Shown here: positions 26,662 to 33,802 of the stretch, piece by piece
Numbering within the stretch: position 1 is the first letter of the stretch
Layout of the letters: the number at the start of each line of letters is the position of its first letter
From: Butyrivibrio hungatei DSM 14810
Lineage (GTDB): Bacteria; Bacillota; Clostridia; Lachnospirales; Lachnospiraceae
Direction: 5' to 3'
NCBI RefSeq assembly: GCF_900143205.1
Contig: NZ_FRDH01000003.1
Span: forward strand, 186,001-250,000
Length of the DNA stretch: 64,000 nt
Position numbers and translations under genes: made by a program
Notes under the pieces: generated by a model
What the model was told of the DNA's origin: nothing
The model's database searches: none
What the model saw: only the letters and a program-made list of their open reading frames with translations

Positions 26662-27480
26662 ATGTTACCAGCAGATTATCACATGCACACACACAATTCA
26701 GGAGACTCTGATGCTCCTATGAAAGATATGATAGAAAGCTCAATTCAAAGAGGATTAAAAGAAATATGTTTCACAGAGCATCTCGACTACGATTACCCAG
26801 AATTCGAAGATCTTCCACTTGGAACCTTCGACCTTGATTACAAAGCTTATCACGATGAATACCTTTTATATAAAGAAAAATATAAGGATCAGATAAAGAT
26901 AAACTTTGGAGTTGAAGTTGGAATGCAGCCACATATTGCCCAAAAGAACTTGGATTTTGTCAAAGATGGAGACTTTGATTTTGTAATAGCCTCTGTTCAC
27001 CTAATAGACAAAAGAGATCCATTTTACGGCGGTTTCTGGGATACTGACTCTGTAGAAAATAATTTCAAAAGATATTTTGAACTCACATTAGAAAATATAA
27101 AGTTCTTCAATGATTTTGATGTTCTTGGTCACCTTGATTATCTATCAAGATATGTTCCAGAAGGCGACACCACATACAGTTATCAAAGGTTCAAAGAACA
27201 GATCGACGAGATACTCCTTTATCTTATCGAACATGATAAAGGCCTAGATTTTAATTCCAAAGCCCTTAGCTACGGAGATAACTTCAGTACCAACCCATGT
27301 CCTGATGCACTCAAGCGCTACCATGAGCTGGGCGGCCGCATCATTACTTTTGGCGCAGATGCTCACAATCCAGAAAAGGTTGGCGTCAAATTCGAAGAAG
27401 CAGTAGAGATTGCAAAGGCCTGCGGATTCACTGAGTATTACACTTTCGATAAAAGAAAACCTATTGCTCACAAACTCTGA
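26662..27480 (+). CDS. Histidinol-phosphatase, PHP family (HisJ/HisK-like)
   Basis: The 272-residue protein is a PHP-domain phosphohydrolase of the histidinol-phosphatase type, which dephosphorylates histidinol phosphate in histidine synthesis. Metal ligands are visible in DYHMHTHNSGD at the N-terminus, the EHLDYD segment, EVGMQPH, ASVHL, GHLDY and the C-terminal GADAHNPEKVG. No other his gene is adjacent, so the assignment rests on family similarity; other small phosphoesterase substrates are possible. It has its own promoter with a perfect TATAAT. Confidence 0.85.
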   Translation: MLPADYHMHTHNSGDSDAPMKDMIESSIQRGLKEICFTEHLDYDYPEFEDLPLGTFDLDYKAYHDEYLLYKEKYKDQIKINFGVEVGMQPHIAQKNLDFVKDGDFDFVIASVHLIDKRDPFYGGFWDTDSVENNFKRYFELTLENIKFFNDFDVLGHLDYLSRYVPEGDTTYSYQRFKEQIDEILLYLIEHDKGLDFNSKALSYGDNFSTNPCPDALKRYHELGGRIITFGADAHNPEKVGVKFEEAVEIAKACGFTEYYTFDKRKPIAHKL

Positions 27481-27560
27481 TACCATTTTTATTTGGTCAA
27501 ACTTTATACAAAATAAAAATTATAGTAGAATATTGATATATATGTATTGGAGGATATCGG

Positions 27561-28298
27561 ATGAAGTCTGAATTCTATGATAAAAAGAAAAGAGCTCATA
27601 TATATAAAGCCATCTTCACTTACAAAATATTAACTTTATTCCTTATACTTTTTCTGAATTTTGTTTTGGCATTTTTTTTCTTTAAAAACATAGATACCTA
27701 TAACGCCAATCGTGAATTCCTGGCGCCTTACTATACAGTCGTAGGACTTCGCATTCTTATTGTCATCGCCAGCATTTTTCTTGATATCTATATTCTCAAA
27801 AGAACTGCATCAATAGAAAAAAGGCTCTCAACCCTGGCATTTTTGGACAAGCTCACAGGTCTTCCAAACAGATATAGCTGTGACCTTCTGATCCAGGAAT
27901 ATTCTGAATCAGACAAACTTCCAAGCCTAGGTTTTATTCTGATGCAGCTCAATAATTTAAAAGATATAAATTCTGGCAGTAGTCACAAAGAAGGCAATAA
28001 TCTGATAGCTGAATTTAGCAGCATACTAGAAGATGTCGGTAACGAATATGGTTATATCGGCCGAAATGGCGGAAATGAGTTCATAGTTCTTTTGGAAGAC
28101 TGCGACAATACAAAGATAGATATGTTTCTTATGGATCTGACCAAGAGAATCCATGGTTACAATGAACTAAATGTAGGAGCTCCTATAGAAGTCTCCTATT
28201 CAAAAGTCCTTAATAGTCTTGAGCACATGGACAAGATCACAGACGTCATATCTCTTGGCTACAGGAGAATACATGAAATTCCACAGATTCTTTCTTAA
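27561..28298 (+). CDS. Membrane GGDEF-domain protein, degenerate active site
   Basis: The 245-residue protein has two membrane segments (about residues 20-43 and 58-78) and a C-terminal GGDEF-fold domain opening with LDKLTGLPNRY. The signature motif reads GGNEF, and the first metal-binding motif reads MQLNNLKDINS instead of the usual D-x-D/N-x-FK-x-IND. Both changes argue against diguanylate cyclase activity. It may instead bind a nucleotide or act as a scaffold. The next gene, a transglutaminase-like lipoprotein, overlaps it by 26 bp, placing it at the head of the pilus-like operon. ATG follows GGAGGATATCGG. Confidence 0.88.
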   Translation: MKSEFYDKKKRAHIYKAIFTYKILTLFLILFLNFVLAFFFFKNIDTYNANREFLAPYYTVVGLRILIVIASIFLDIYILKRTASIEKRLSTLAFLDKLTGLPNRYSCDLLIQEYSESDKLPSLGFILMQLNNLKDINSGSSHKEGNNLIAEFSSILEDVGNEYGYIGRNGGNEFIVLLEDCDNTKIDMFLMDLTKRIHGYNELNVGAPIEVSYSKVLNSLEHMDKITDVISLGYRRIHEIPQILS

Positions 28299-29259
28299 TA
28301 AAAAAATCTTAATACCTGTCATTGGAAGCCTTATCATATCTTCCATACTAGCGGGATGTTCCGAAGAAGCTGAAACTCCAAGGTCATCTTCCACTGCAAG
28401 CACTCTTCCATCAGAAGAAGCAGAGCCTGTCAAAGGAACAAGAGACAATACGCCAGTATGTCTTGTTCCAAAGGCTTCAGGAACTGTCATTTATGAAAAC
28501 GAATTTGCAGTACTTGACGCATCCAATTCAGCTGAAGGTTATGTAATGGTAAGATATATCGGATCCAGCCCTAAGGTTAAGCTCCAGATCACAGGTCCAA
28601 ATGAAACCACCTATACCTATAATCTTTCGACATCAGAGCCAAAAGACGAAGTTTTTCCGCTTCAGTCAGGTGACGGCGAATATATCATAAATGTTTTTGA
28701 AAACATAAGTGGCACACAGTATTCCATGGTGTTTACAAAGCCCCTAGATGTTACATTAAGAGATGCCAACCTTCCGTTCCTTTACCCAAATCAGTATGTT
28801 GATTTTAGTAAAGATGATCAGGCCATCGCTAAAGGTGCTGAACTAAGCTACAGCTGTAACAACGATCTTGAGGTGGTGTCTTCGATATATAATTACCTCA
28901 TTGAAAATATCAACTATGACTACGAAGAAGCTGAAACAGTTCAAAGTGGCTATATTCCTGACATAGATGAAGTTCTATCCACCAAAAAAGGCATCTGCCT
29001 TGATTACGCTGTACTTATGAGCAGTATGCTAAGAAGCCAGCAGATTCCTACCAGAATGGAGGTCGGTTATGCAGGAACCGCGTATCACGCGTGGATCAGT
29101 ACTTATATCAAGGATATTGGCTGGGTCAATGGTATGATAGAATTTGATGGTGCCAAATGGTCACTTATGGATCCAACTTTTGCATCCAATACAGGAGAAA
29201 AAGAGCTTCGTTCCTTCATTGGCGACGGCTCAAATTACTCCGTAAAATATATCTATTAA
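28273..29259 (+). CDS. Transglutaminase-like lipoprotein
   Basis: The 328-residue protein begins at ATG 28273, with AGGAG five nt upstream, inside the preceding gene; an earlier in-frame ATG lacks a ribosome site. A signal segment (about residues 9-28) ends in a lipobox SILAGC, so the mature protein is lipid-anchored outside the cell. The C-terminal transglutaminase-like fold (about 210-328) has all three catalytic residues: Cys in GICLDYA, His in TAYHAW and Asp in LMDPTF. Members act as cysteine proteases or crosslinkers. Its location suggests processing or crosslinking of the pilus-like proteins encoded next, which is inference. Confidence 0.88.
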   Translation: MKFHRFFLNKKILIPVIGSLIISSILAGCSEEAETPRSSSTASTLPSEEAEPVKGTRDNTPVCLVPKASGTVIYENEFAVLDASNSAEGYVMVRYIGSSPKVKLQITGPNETTYTYNLSTSEPKDEVFPLQSGDGEYIINVFENISGTQYSMVFTKPLDVTLRDANLPFLYPNQYVDFSKDDQAIAKGAELSYSCNNDLEVVSSIYNYLIENINYDYEEAETVQSGYIPDIDEVLSTKKGICLDYAVLMSSMLRSQQIPTRMEVGYAGTAYHAWISTYIKDIGWVNGMIEFDGAKWSLMDPTFASNTGEKELRSFIGDGSNYSVKYIY

Positions 29260-29277
29260 TTTTCTTAGAGGGACGAT

Positions 29278-30330
29278 ATGAAGAAAGAAATTGCAAAAAA
29301 ACTAAACAACTATGAGATTGCAAGTTTTTGCAGACAGATGGCTCTTTTGATGAAAGCAGGAATAACTCCAAGTGATGGCATAGACATCCTTATGGAAGAG
29401 CAAAATGACCCTGCAGCCCGCAAAATACTTTCTTCTATCAGTCAGGTTCTCACAAGCGGTGAAAAATTCCATGTTGCTCTCAACATGAGCGGCGTATTCC
29501 CTGATTATGTCATTCACATGGTGACTATAGGTGAAGAGTCCGGAAACATAGATGTAGTCATGGATTCTCTTGCCGACTACTACGAGCGAGAAGACAGCAT
29601 ACAGGCCAACATCAAAAACGCCGTAAGCTACCCGCTTATCATGGTATTCATGATGCTCATCGTCATTCTGGTACTTGTTATCAAGGTACTTCCCATATTT
29701 GAACAGGTATTTGCTCAGCTTGGCACCAACATGAGCGGTTTTTCACAGTCTCTTTTAAATGCCGGCAATATCCTGAGCAAGTACTCCATCGTATTCGTTG
29801 GCATTTTGGTTCTTCTAGCCCTTCTATTCTTCTATTATTCATACACAACAGGTGGTAAAAAAGCCTTTGGCAGGCTTATGGATAAATTCCGACCAACAAA
29901 AAAACTCTTGGAAGAGCTTGAAAGTGAACGTTTTGCAAGTGGCATGGTCCTTACTCTTTCAAGTGGCATGGATACTTACGAGAGCTTATCGCTGGTAAAA
30001 CGACTTGTTGAGACAGATGCTATGAAAAAAAAGATTGAGACCTGTTCTACTCTCCTTTTAGATGGAGACAGTTTTCCAGAAGCTCTTGAAAAATCAAAGA
30101 TCTTCACTTCCTTCTATTCACAGATGGTAGCTGTAGGCTTTAAATCAGGTTCTATGGATAAAGCAATGAAACAGATTGCTGAAAGATTTGAACATGAGAC
30201 AGAACGCAAGATTTTTTCTCTGATATCAGTTCTTGAGCCAACTCTCGTGATCATCATGTCCATAATCGTTGGTATGATCCTATTATCGGTTATCCTGCCT
30301 CTCATGGGCATAATGTCAACTATCGGATAA
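29278..30330 (+). CDS. Type II secretion/type IV pilus platform protein (GspF/PilC)
   Basis: The 350-residue membrane protein has two tandem GspF domains with three main membrane helices (about 116-142, 167-195 and 320-348). The first domain reads FCRQMALLMKAGITPSDGIDIL and the second repeats that pattern with SGMVLTLSSGMDTYESL. It forms the inner-membrane platform that assembles pilin or pseudopilin filaments, driven by a PilB/GspE ATPase. No such ATPase, nor a prepilin peptidase, is encoded in the window. It lies 18 bp after the lipoprotein and 9 bp before the first pilin-like gene. Confidence 0.92.
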   Translation: MKKEIAKKLNNYEIASFCRQMALLMKAGITPSDGIDILMEEQNDPAARKILSSISQVLTSGEKFHVALNMSGVFPDYVIHMVTIGEESGNIDVVMDSLADYYEREDSIQANIKNAVSYPLIMVFMMLIVILVLVIKVLPIFEQVFAQLGTNMSGFSQSLLNAGNILSKYSIVFVGILVLLALLFFYYSYTTGGKKAFGRLMDKFRPTKKLLEELESERFASGMVLTLSSGMDTYESLSLVKRLVETDAMKKKIETCSTLLLDGDSFPEALEKSKIFTSFYSQMVAVGFKSGSMDKAMKQIAERFEHETERKIFSLISVLEPTLVIIMSIIVGMILLSVILPLMGIMSTIG

Positions 30331-30339
30331 GGAAAAGCT

Positions 30340-30684
30340 ATGACTAACAGATTCGAGTCAAAAGAAAATAGAATACTTGGCATTTCAGATCAGGTCTACA
30401 GAATCTTTTCAGTTGTGATCTTTATAGCTATCGCCGTGCTTTTTTATCTGGCAGTTGATGCCTCTGGCAGAAGCACCATAGAAAAGCAAAAAGAGTCACT
30501 GGAAAATGCCCTTTCAAGGGATATTGTCCAGTGCTATTCCATTGAAGGCCAGTACCCTCCTGATCTTCAGTATCTCGAAGATCATTACGGTCTTACTTAT
30601 GACAAGACTACATTTTTTGTGGATTACCAGCCTATAGCATCCAATCTGTATCCGGATGTAACAGTGATCCAGATTTCCAAATAA
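30340..30684 (+). CDS. Pilin-like membrane protein
   Basis: This 114-residue protein is not a named family I recognise. It has a short polar N-terminus, one hydrophobic helix (about residues 22-42), an amphipathic helix, and a small soluble domain including GQYPPDLQYLEDHYGL, a spacing seen in small type IV pilins. Position right after GspF/PilC and the single N-terminal helix suggest a minor pilin-like component. No clear prepilin cleavage site is visible. Confidence 0.65.
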   Translation: MTNRFESKENRILGISDQVYRIFSVVIFIAIAVLFYLAVDASGRSTIEKQKESLENALSRDIVQCYSIEGQYPPDLQYLEDHYGLTYDKTTFFVDYQPIASNLYPDVTVIQISK

Positions 30685-30693
30685 GAGGATAGT

Positions 30694-31182
30694 ATGAAGC
30701 TTAGCAAAAAAAGTCATGTGATAGACGCAGTATTTATCCTGTGTCTCATGTTCCTGTTTGTGCTGTCAGCTCTTGCTGTCATCACTATAGGAGCCAATAT
30801 TTATAAAAAGAATGTATCTGCCATGTCAGATAACTACTCTCGTCGTATCGCCTGTGCCTATGTAACAGAAAAGGTAAGACAGGCTGATGATCAGGGAAGG
30901 ATCTATGTGGAAGACATCTTTGATCAGCACGCGTTAGTGTTGCAAGACGAGATAGATGGTGCTCTCTATAACACCTATATCTACAGCTACGACGGATATC
31001 TGATGGAATTGTACGCAAGAGCAGATCTTAAAGATATTTATCCACAATCAGGTCAAAAAATCCTTGAGATAACCTCCTTTAATGTGGATTACGTGTCAGA
31101 TTCTCTTTTATCTGTAAATCTGATCCTAAAAGACGGCGTGGATGAATCAATGTTCATCGCCAGAAAAAGTGAAGGCATTTAA
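30694..31182 (+). CDS. DUF4860-like pseudopilin membrane protein
   Basis: The 162-residue protein has one N-terminal helix (about residues 9-34) and an extracytoplasmic domain rich in beta strands. It resembles the DUF4860 family found in pilus-like operons of Clostridia. The stop overlaps the next start (TAATG), so the two are coupled. The function is presumably that of a minor pilin or filament-assembly factor. Confidence 0.65.
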   Translation: MKLSKKSHVIDAVFILCLMFLFVLSALAVITIGANIYKKNVSAMSDNYSRRIACAYVTEKVRQADDQGRIYVEDIFDQHALVLQDEIDGALYNTYIYSYDGYLMELYARADLKDIYPQSGQKILEITSFNVDYVSDSLLSVNLILKDGVDESMFIARKSEGI

Positions 31183-31721
31183 TGTTAAACAAGCAGACTA
31201 ATTCGAAAACGAGCTTATTTCTCATGGAGCTCATCATAGCGATATTCTTCTTTTCCCTTGCATCTGCAGTATGTGTAAGGCTCTTCTTTTCTGCTCATAT
31301 CCTGGCTGAAAAGACCGTTAACCTAAACAGCGCTGTTACCTGGTCTCAAAATATGTCCGAGGCCTTTTACGGCCAAAATGGAGACATCAAAAAGATCGCA
31401 GAGCTCTATCCTACAGCATTTGTTTCTAACAACACTCTCATGCTGTTCTTTGACAAGAACTGGGAAATAGTATCCGATGATGTTACACAGGCTTCTTATG
31501 AAGTTCTTTTGACCACTCAAAAAAATAGTGCTAGGCTTGTCTACGCTGATGTTTCTGAGTACAAAGGAAAAATCTCAGGAAATGCAATGACTGGACATAT
31601 TGCAGTAATAGATATCAGAAACACTGAAGAAGTGATCTCAGAAATACCTGATGATCCAGATATCATCATCATCGATAACAAAGTGGATGTATATCTTAGA
31701 AAGGAGGCAGCAAATGAGTAA
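31182..31721 (+). CDS. Prepilin-like membrane protein
   Basis: The 179-residue protein starts with a short charged leader, then SLFLMELIIAIFFFSLASAV. The conserved Glu after the leader followed by a hydrophobic helix resembles the type IV prepilin N-terminus, though the residue before the cleavage point is not a clear Gly. The rest is a soluble domain with an acidic C-terminal stretch (DDPDIIIIDN). It overlaps the next gene by 8 bp. Confidence 0.65.
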   Translation: MLNKQTNSKTSLFLMELIIAIFFFSLASAVCVRLFFSAHILAEKTVNLNSAVTWSQNMSEAFYGQNGDIKKIAELYPTAFVSNNTLMLFFDKNWEIVSDDVTQASYEVLLTTQKNSARLVYADVSEYKGKISGNAMTGHIAVIDIRNTEEVISEIPDDPDIIIIDNKVDVYLRKEAANE

Positions 31722-32097
31722 GAAAAGAAGTACAGGCGCTCATGTTGGTAGTGCCTCAATCATGCTGATATTTGCCGTTCTCAGCCTCATATCATTTGCA
31801 ACCCTTACTCTGGTCAATTCTAAAGCAGATTACAATTTAAGTAATAATCTTGCAGAAAGACAAAAAATATACTACAATGCCTGTCATGAGGGCAACGCTT
31901 TTGTTGCCTCTGTTTATTCCGGCTATGACAATGAAGAAGAACATGGTATAATAAAGAAAAGTATACCAATTAGCGACAATCAATCACTCAATATTACGTT
32001 AACAAAAAAAGACTCAGATTATATTATTACTCAGTGGCAAATTGTCAACGACGGGGACTTCGAGTACGATTACTCACTTCCTGTTCAACAAAAGTAA
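31714..32097 (+). CDS. Small pilus-associated membrane protein
   Basis: The 127-residue protein begins at the ATG at 31714, just behind AAGGAGG and inside the end of the previous gene; upstream in-frame starts lack a ribosome site. It has one hydrophobic helix (about residues 14-36: SIMLIFAVLSLISFATLTLV) and a small extracytoplasmic domain, resembling PilX-type minor pilins. It is the last gene of the pilus-like operon. No terminator was seen before cheY. Confidence 0.65.
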   Translation: MSKKRSTGAHVGSASIMLIFAVLSLISFATLTLVNSKADYNLSNNLAERQKIYYNACHEGNAFVASVYSGYDNEEEHGIIKKSIPISDNQSLNITLTKKDSDYIITQWQIVNDGDFEYDYSLPVQQK

Positions 32098-32255
32098 TCA
32101 AAACTTTATCAAATTTTTATGATTTGCATAACGTTTTAACGCCCACAGCATAAATGTTGTGGTACAATAGATTATGTACTGAACTATATATATAATTTTG
32201 AAAACAAAGAAAACTTCATTTTCTTAGCAACTAAAATACTTATTGGAGGTTCAAT

Positions 32256-32618
32256 ATGGGAAAAAGAATACTCATTACTGATGACGCCGCTTTCATGCGC
32301 ATGATGCTTAAGGACATTCTTTCAAAGAATGGCTATGAAATTGCAGGCGAAGCAGAGAACGGCAAAGTTGCAATCGAGAAATATAATGAGTTGAAACCCG
32401 ACCTTGTAACTCTTGATATCACAATGCCTGAGCTTGATGGTATCGGCGCACTGAAAGGAATCAAAGCAGCAGATCCTAACGCTGTTTGCATCATGTGTTC
32501 TGCTATGGGTCAGCAGGCCATGGTTATTGAGTCTATTCAGGCTGGCGCAAAGGATTTCATCGTTAAGCCATTCCAGGCTGATCGTGTTCTCGAAGCTGTT
32601 AAGAAAGCTATTGGCTAA
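32256..32618 (+). CDS. cheY: CheY-like response regulator
   Basis: A stand-alone 120-residue receiver domain. The phosphorylation pocket is complete: DDAAF (acidic pair), Asp in LVTLDITMPELDG (about residue 54), Thr/Ser position in CIMCSAMG, and Lys in FIVKPFQ. Without an output domain it should act like CheY, relaying chemotaxis signals to the flagellar switch; such CheY proteins are common in motile Lachnospiraceae. It has a strong TTGGAGG ribosome site and a terminator right behind. Confidence 0.93.
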   Translation: MGKRILITDDAAFMRMMLKDILSKNGYEIAGEAENGKVAIEKYNELKPDLVTLDITMPELDGIGALKGIKAADPNAVCIMCSAMGQQAMVIESIQAGAKDFIVKPFQADRVLEAVKKAIG

Positions 32619-32651
32619 TCTTCTCTTCGCAGAGCTTTAATGAGATTACAA

Positions 32652-32683
32652 ACCCCGTTTCCTATTGGAAACGGGGTATTTTT
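32652..32683 (+). terminator. Rho-independent terminator after cheY
   Basis: ACCCCGTTTCC/GGAAACGGGGT form an 11-bp stem with a TATT loop, followed by ATTTTTCG on the plus strand. On the opposite strand the tract is short (TTTG), but it may also slow transcripts from the type VII operon that converge here. Confidence 0.92.
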
Positions 32684-32689
32684 CGTGTA

Positions 32690-33427
32690 TTAGCTTACTG
32701 TGGATTTATCATCTATTGCTTCCATTTTCTTCACATTCAAAGTCGATACAATTGTATATCTATATAAGAAATACAGTATCATGATCAAGTAAAACATCAT
32801 TAAGCTTGCAGTAGTTTTCTTAACGTCACCTTGGAAAGCTATCACAACTGTTACCACTGAATAAACGGCCTGTAATAATATCAAGAGAATCCAAATGATT
32901 CCTACCCTGAAATAAAAAGATTCATTTTCATTCACAAACATTGCTATCATAGTCATTCCAATAATATCCAAAGCCTGTTGCAAAACCATAACTCCAAAAC
33001 TCACCTGCAATACCGCATCTGGATTAGCAAGAGCACAAATCACCGATGACACAGCATCAGCTGTGCAAAGCCAAGCCAGATATCTAAAAGCTCTGTGTGC
33101 CTTAGGCAGGTATGCTTCTGCATCAATTCTGGACACGATCAGCTCAGAGTTTTCCTTTATTCCCACATATTTGTCATTAACATAATCAGCACTTTTCTTT
33201 GCAAATATAGCTCTAACTACTGCCAAAAACGCAAATAACAAAGTAAGATTAGCAGGCACAAACAAATTGATAATTCTAAGAATCAATACAGTCGCTGCAA
33301 CTAACATATAAGCAAGTAATGGTCTATCTTTTTCCTTGTTCATTATTAAAACAAAAGTCCCTTCTTTTCTTTCTGCCAAAAATCTAACTTCCCGTAACGC
33401 TGCATTTACACTCCCAATGTAATTCAT
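32690..33427 (-). CDS. Polytopic membrane protein, unknown function
   Basis: The 245-residue protein is not recognised. It has about five or six hydrophobic helices (roughly 37-68 as a pair, 108-130, 138-158, 162-192, 203-228) and charged loops. It is the last gene of the minus-strand type VII secretion operon, 9 bp after the putative immunity gene. It could be a membrane immunity protein, an accessory secretion component or a passenger. The ATG start has no good ribosome site, suggesting coupling to the upstream gene or a different start. Confidence 0.5.
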   Translation of the reverse strand: MNYIGSVNAALREVRFLAERKEGTFVLIMNKEKDRPLLAYMLVAATVLILRIINLFVPANLTLLFAFLAVVRAIFAKKSADYVNDKYVGIKENSELIVSRIDAEAYLPKAHRAFRYLAWLCTADAVSSVICALANPDAVLQVSFGVMVLQQALDIIGMTMIAMFVNENESFYFRVGIIWILLILLQAVYSVVTVVIAFQGDVKKTTASLMMFYLIMILYFLYRYTIVSTLNVKKMEAIDDKSTVS

Positions 33428-33436
33428 TGCAACGTC

Positions 33437-33784
33437 TTATGGATTTTCATCTAAAAATTCTTTTACTTTTTCACACCATTCAACAATTATTTCATACAAT
33501 TCTTTTGTATCAACAATGCACGACGCCCCTTCCCCATCATATGCTAAATTGTCGCTAATCTTTGTTGTTTGAGAATTAATTTCGGCTCCACATACATTTC
33601 CATTCACTTCTTCATATTGGCTCTCCCCACTTAAAACCTTAGAAAACCTTTCTTTTACCCACTCCTCAAAAGGTATAACATCTGATTCCAAAAAAATAGA
33701 AAGAATTTCATATTTCTCATCTTCAAAATCTATGAGCAGTCTTTTTTTACTACCCACACTTATTATTCTATATTTTCTTAACAT
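33437..33784 (-). CDS. Putative immunity protein for the EndoU toxin
   Basis: This 115-residue acidic soluble protein lies immediately after the EndoU-tipped toxin gene, the canonical place for its cognate immunity protein. I do not recognise a named family. Secondary structure looks like alternating strands and helices (RLLIDFEDEKYEILSIFL, then PFEEWVKERFSKVL). The start is set at the ATG at 33784, with GGAGG four nt before it. A frame extension to 33802 has no ribosome site. Function is by position only. Confidence 0.6.
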   Translation of the reverse strand: MLRKYRIISVGSKKRLLIDFEDEKYEILSIFLESDVIPFEEWVKERFSKVLSGESQYEEVNGNVCGAEINSQTTKISDNLAYDGEGASCIVDTKELYEIIVEWCEKVKEFLDENP

Positions 33785-33802
33785 TTTTCCTCCATCTCTC
33801 AT

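Noticed and set aside
32100..32255. Imperfect CCACA/TGTGG repeat before cheY as an operator
   Set aside because: Five-bp arms only, within AT-rich sequence; not above chance.
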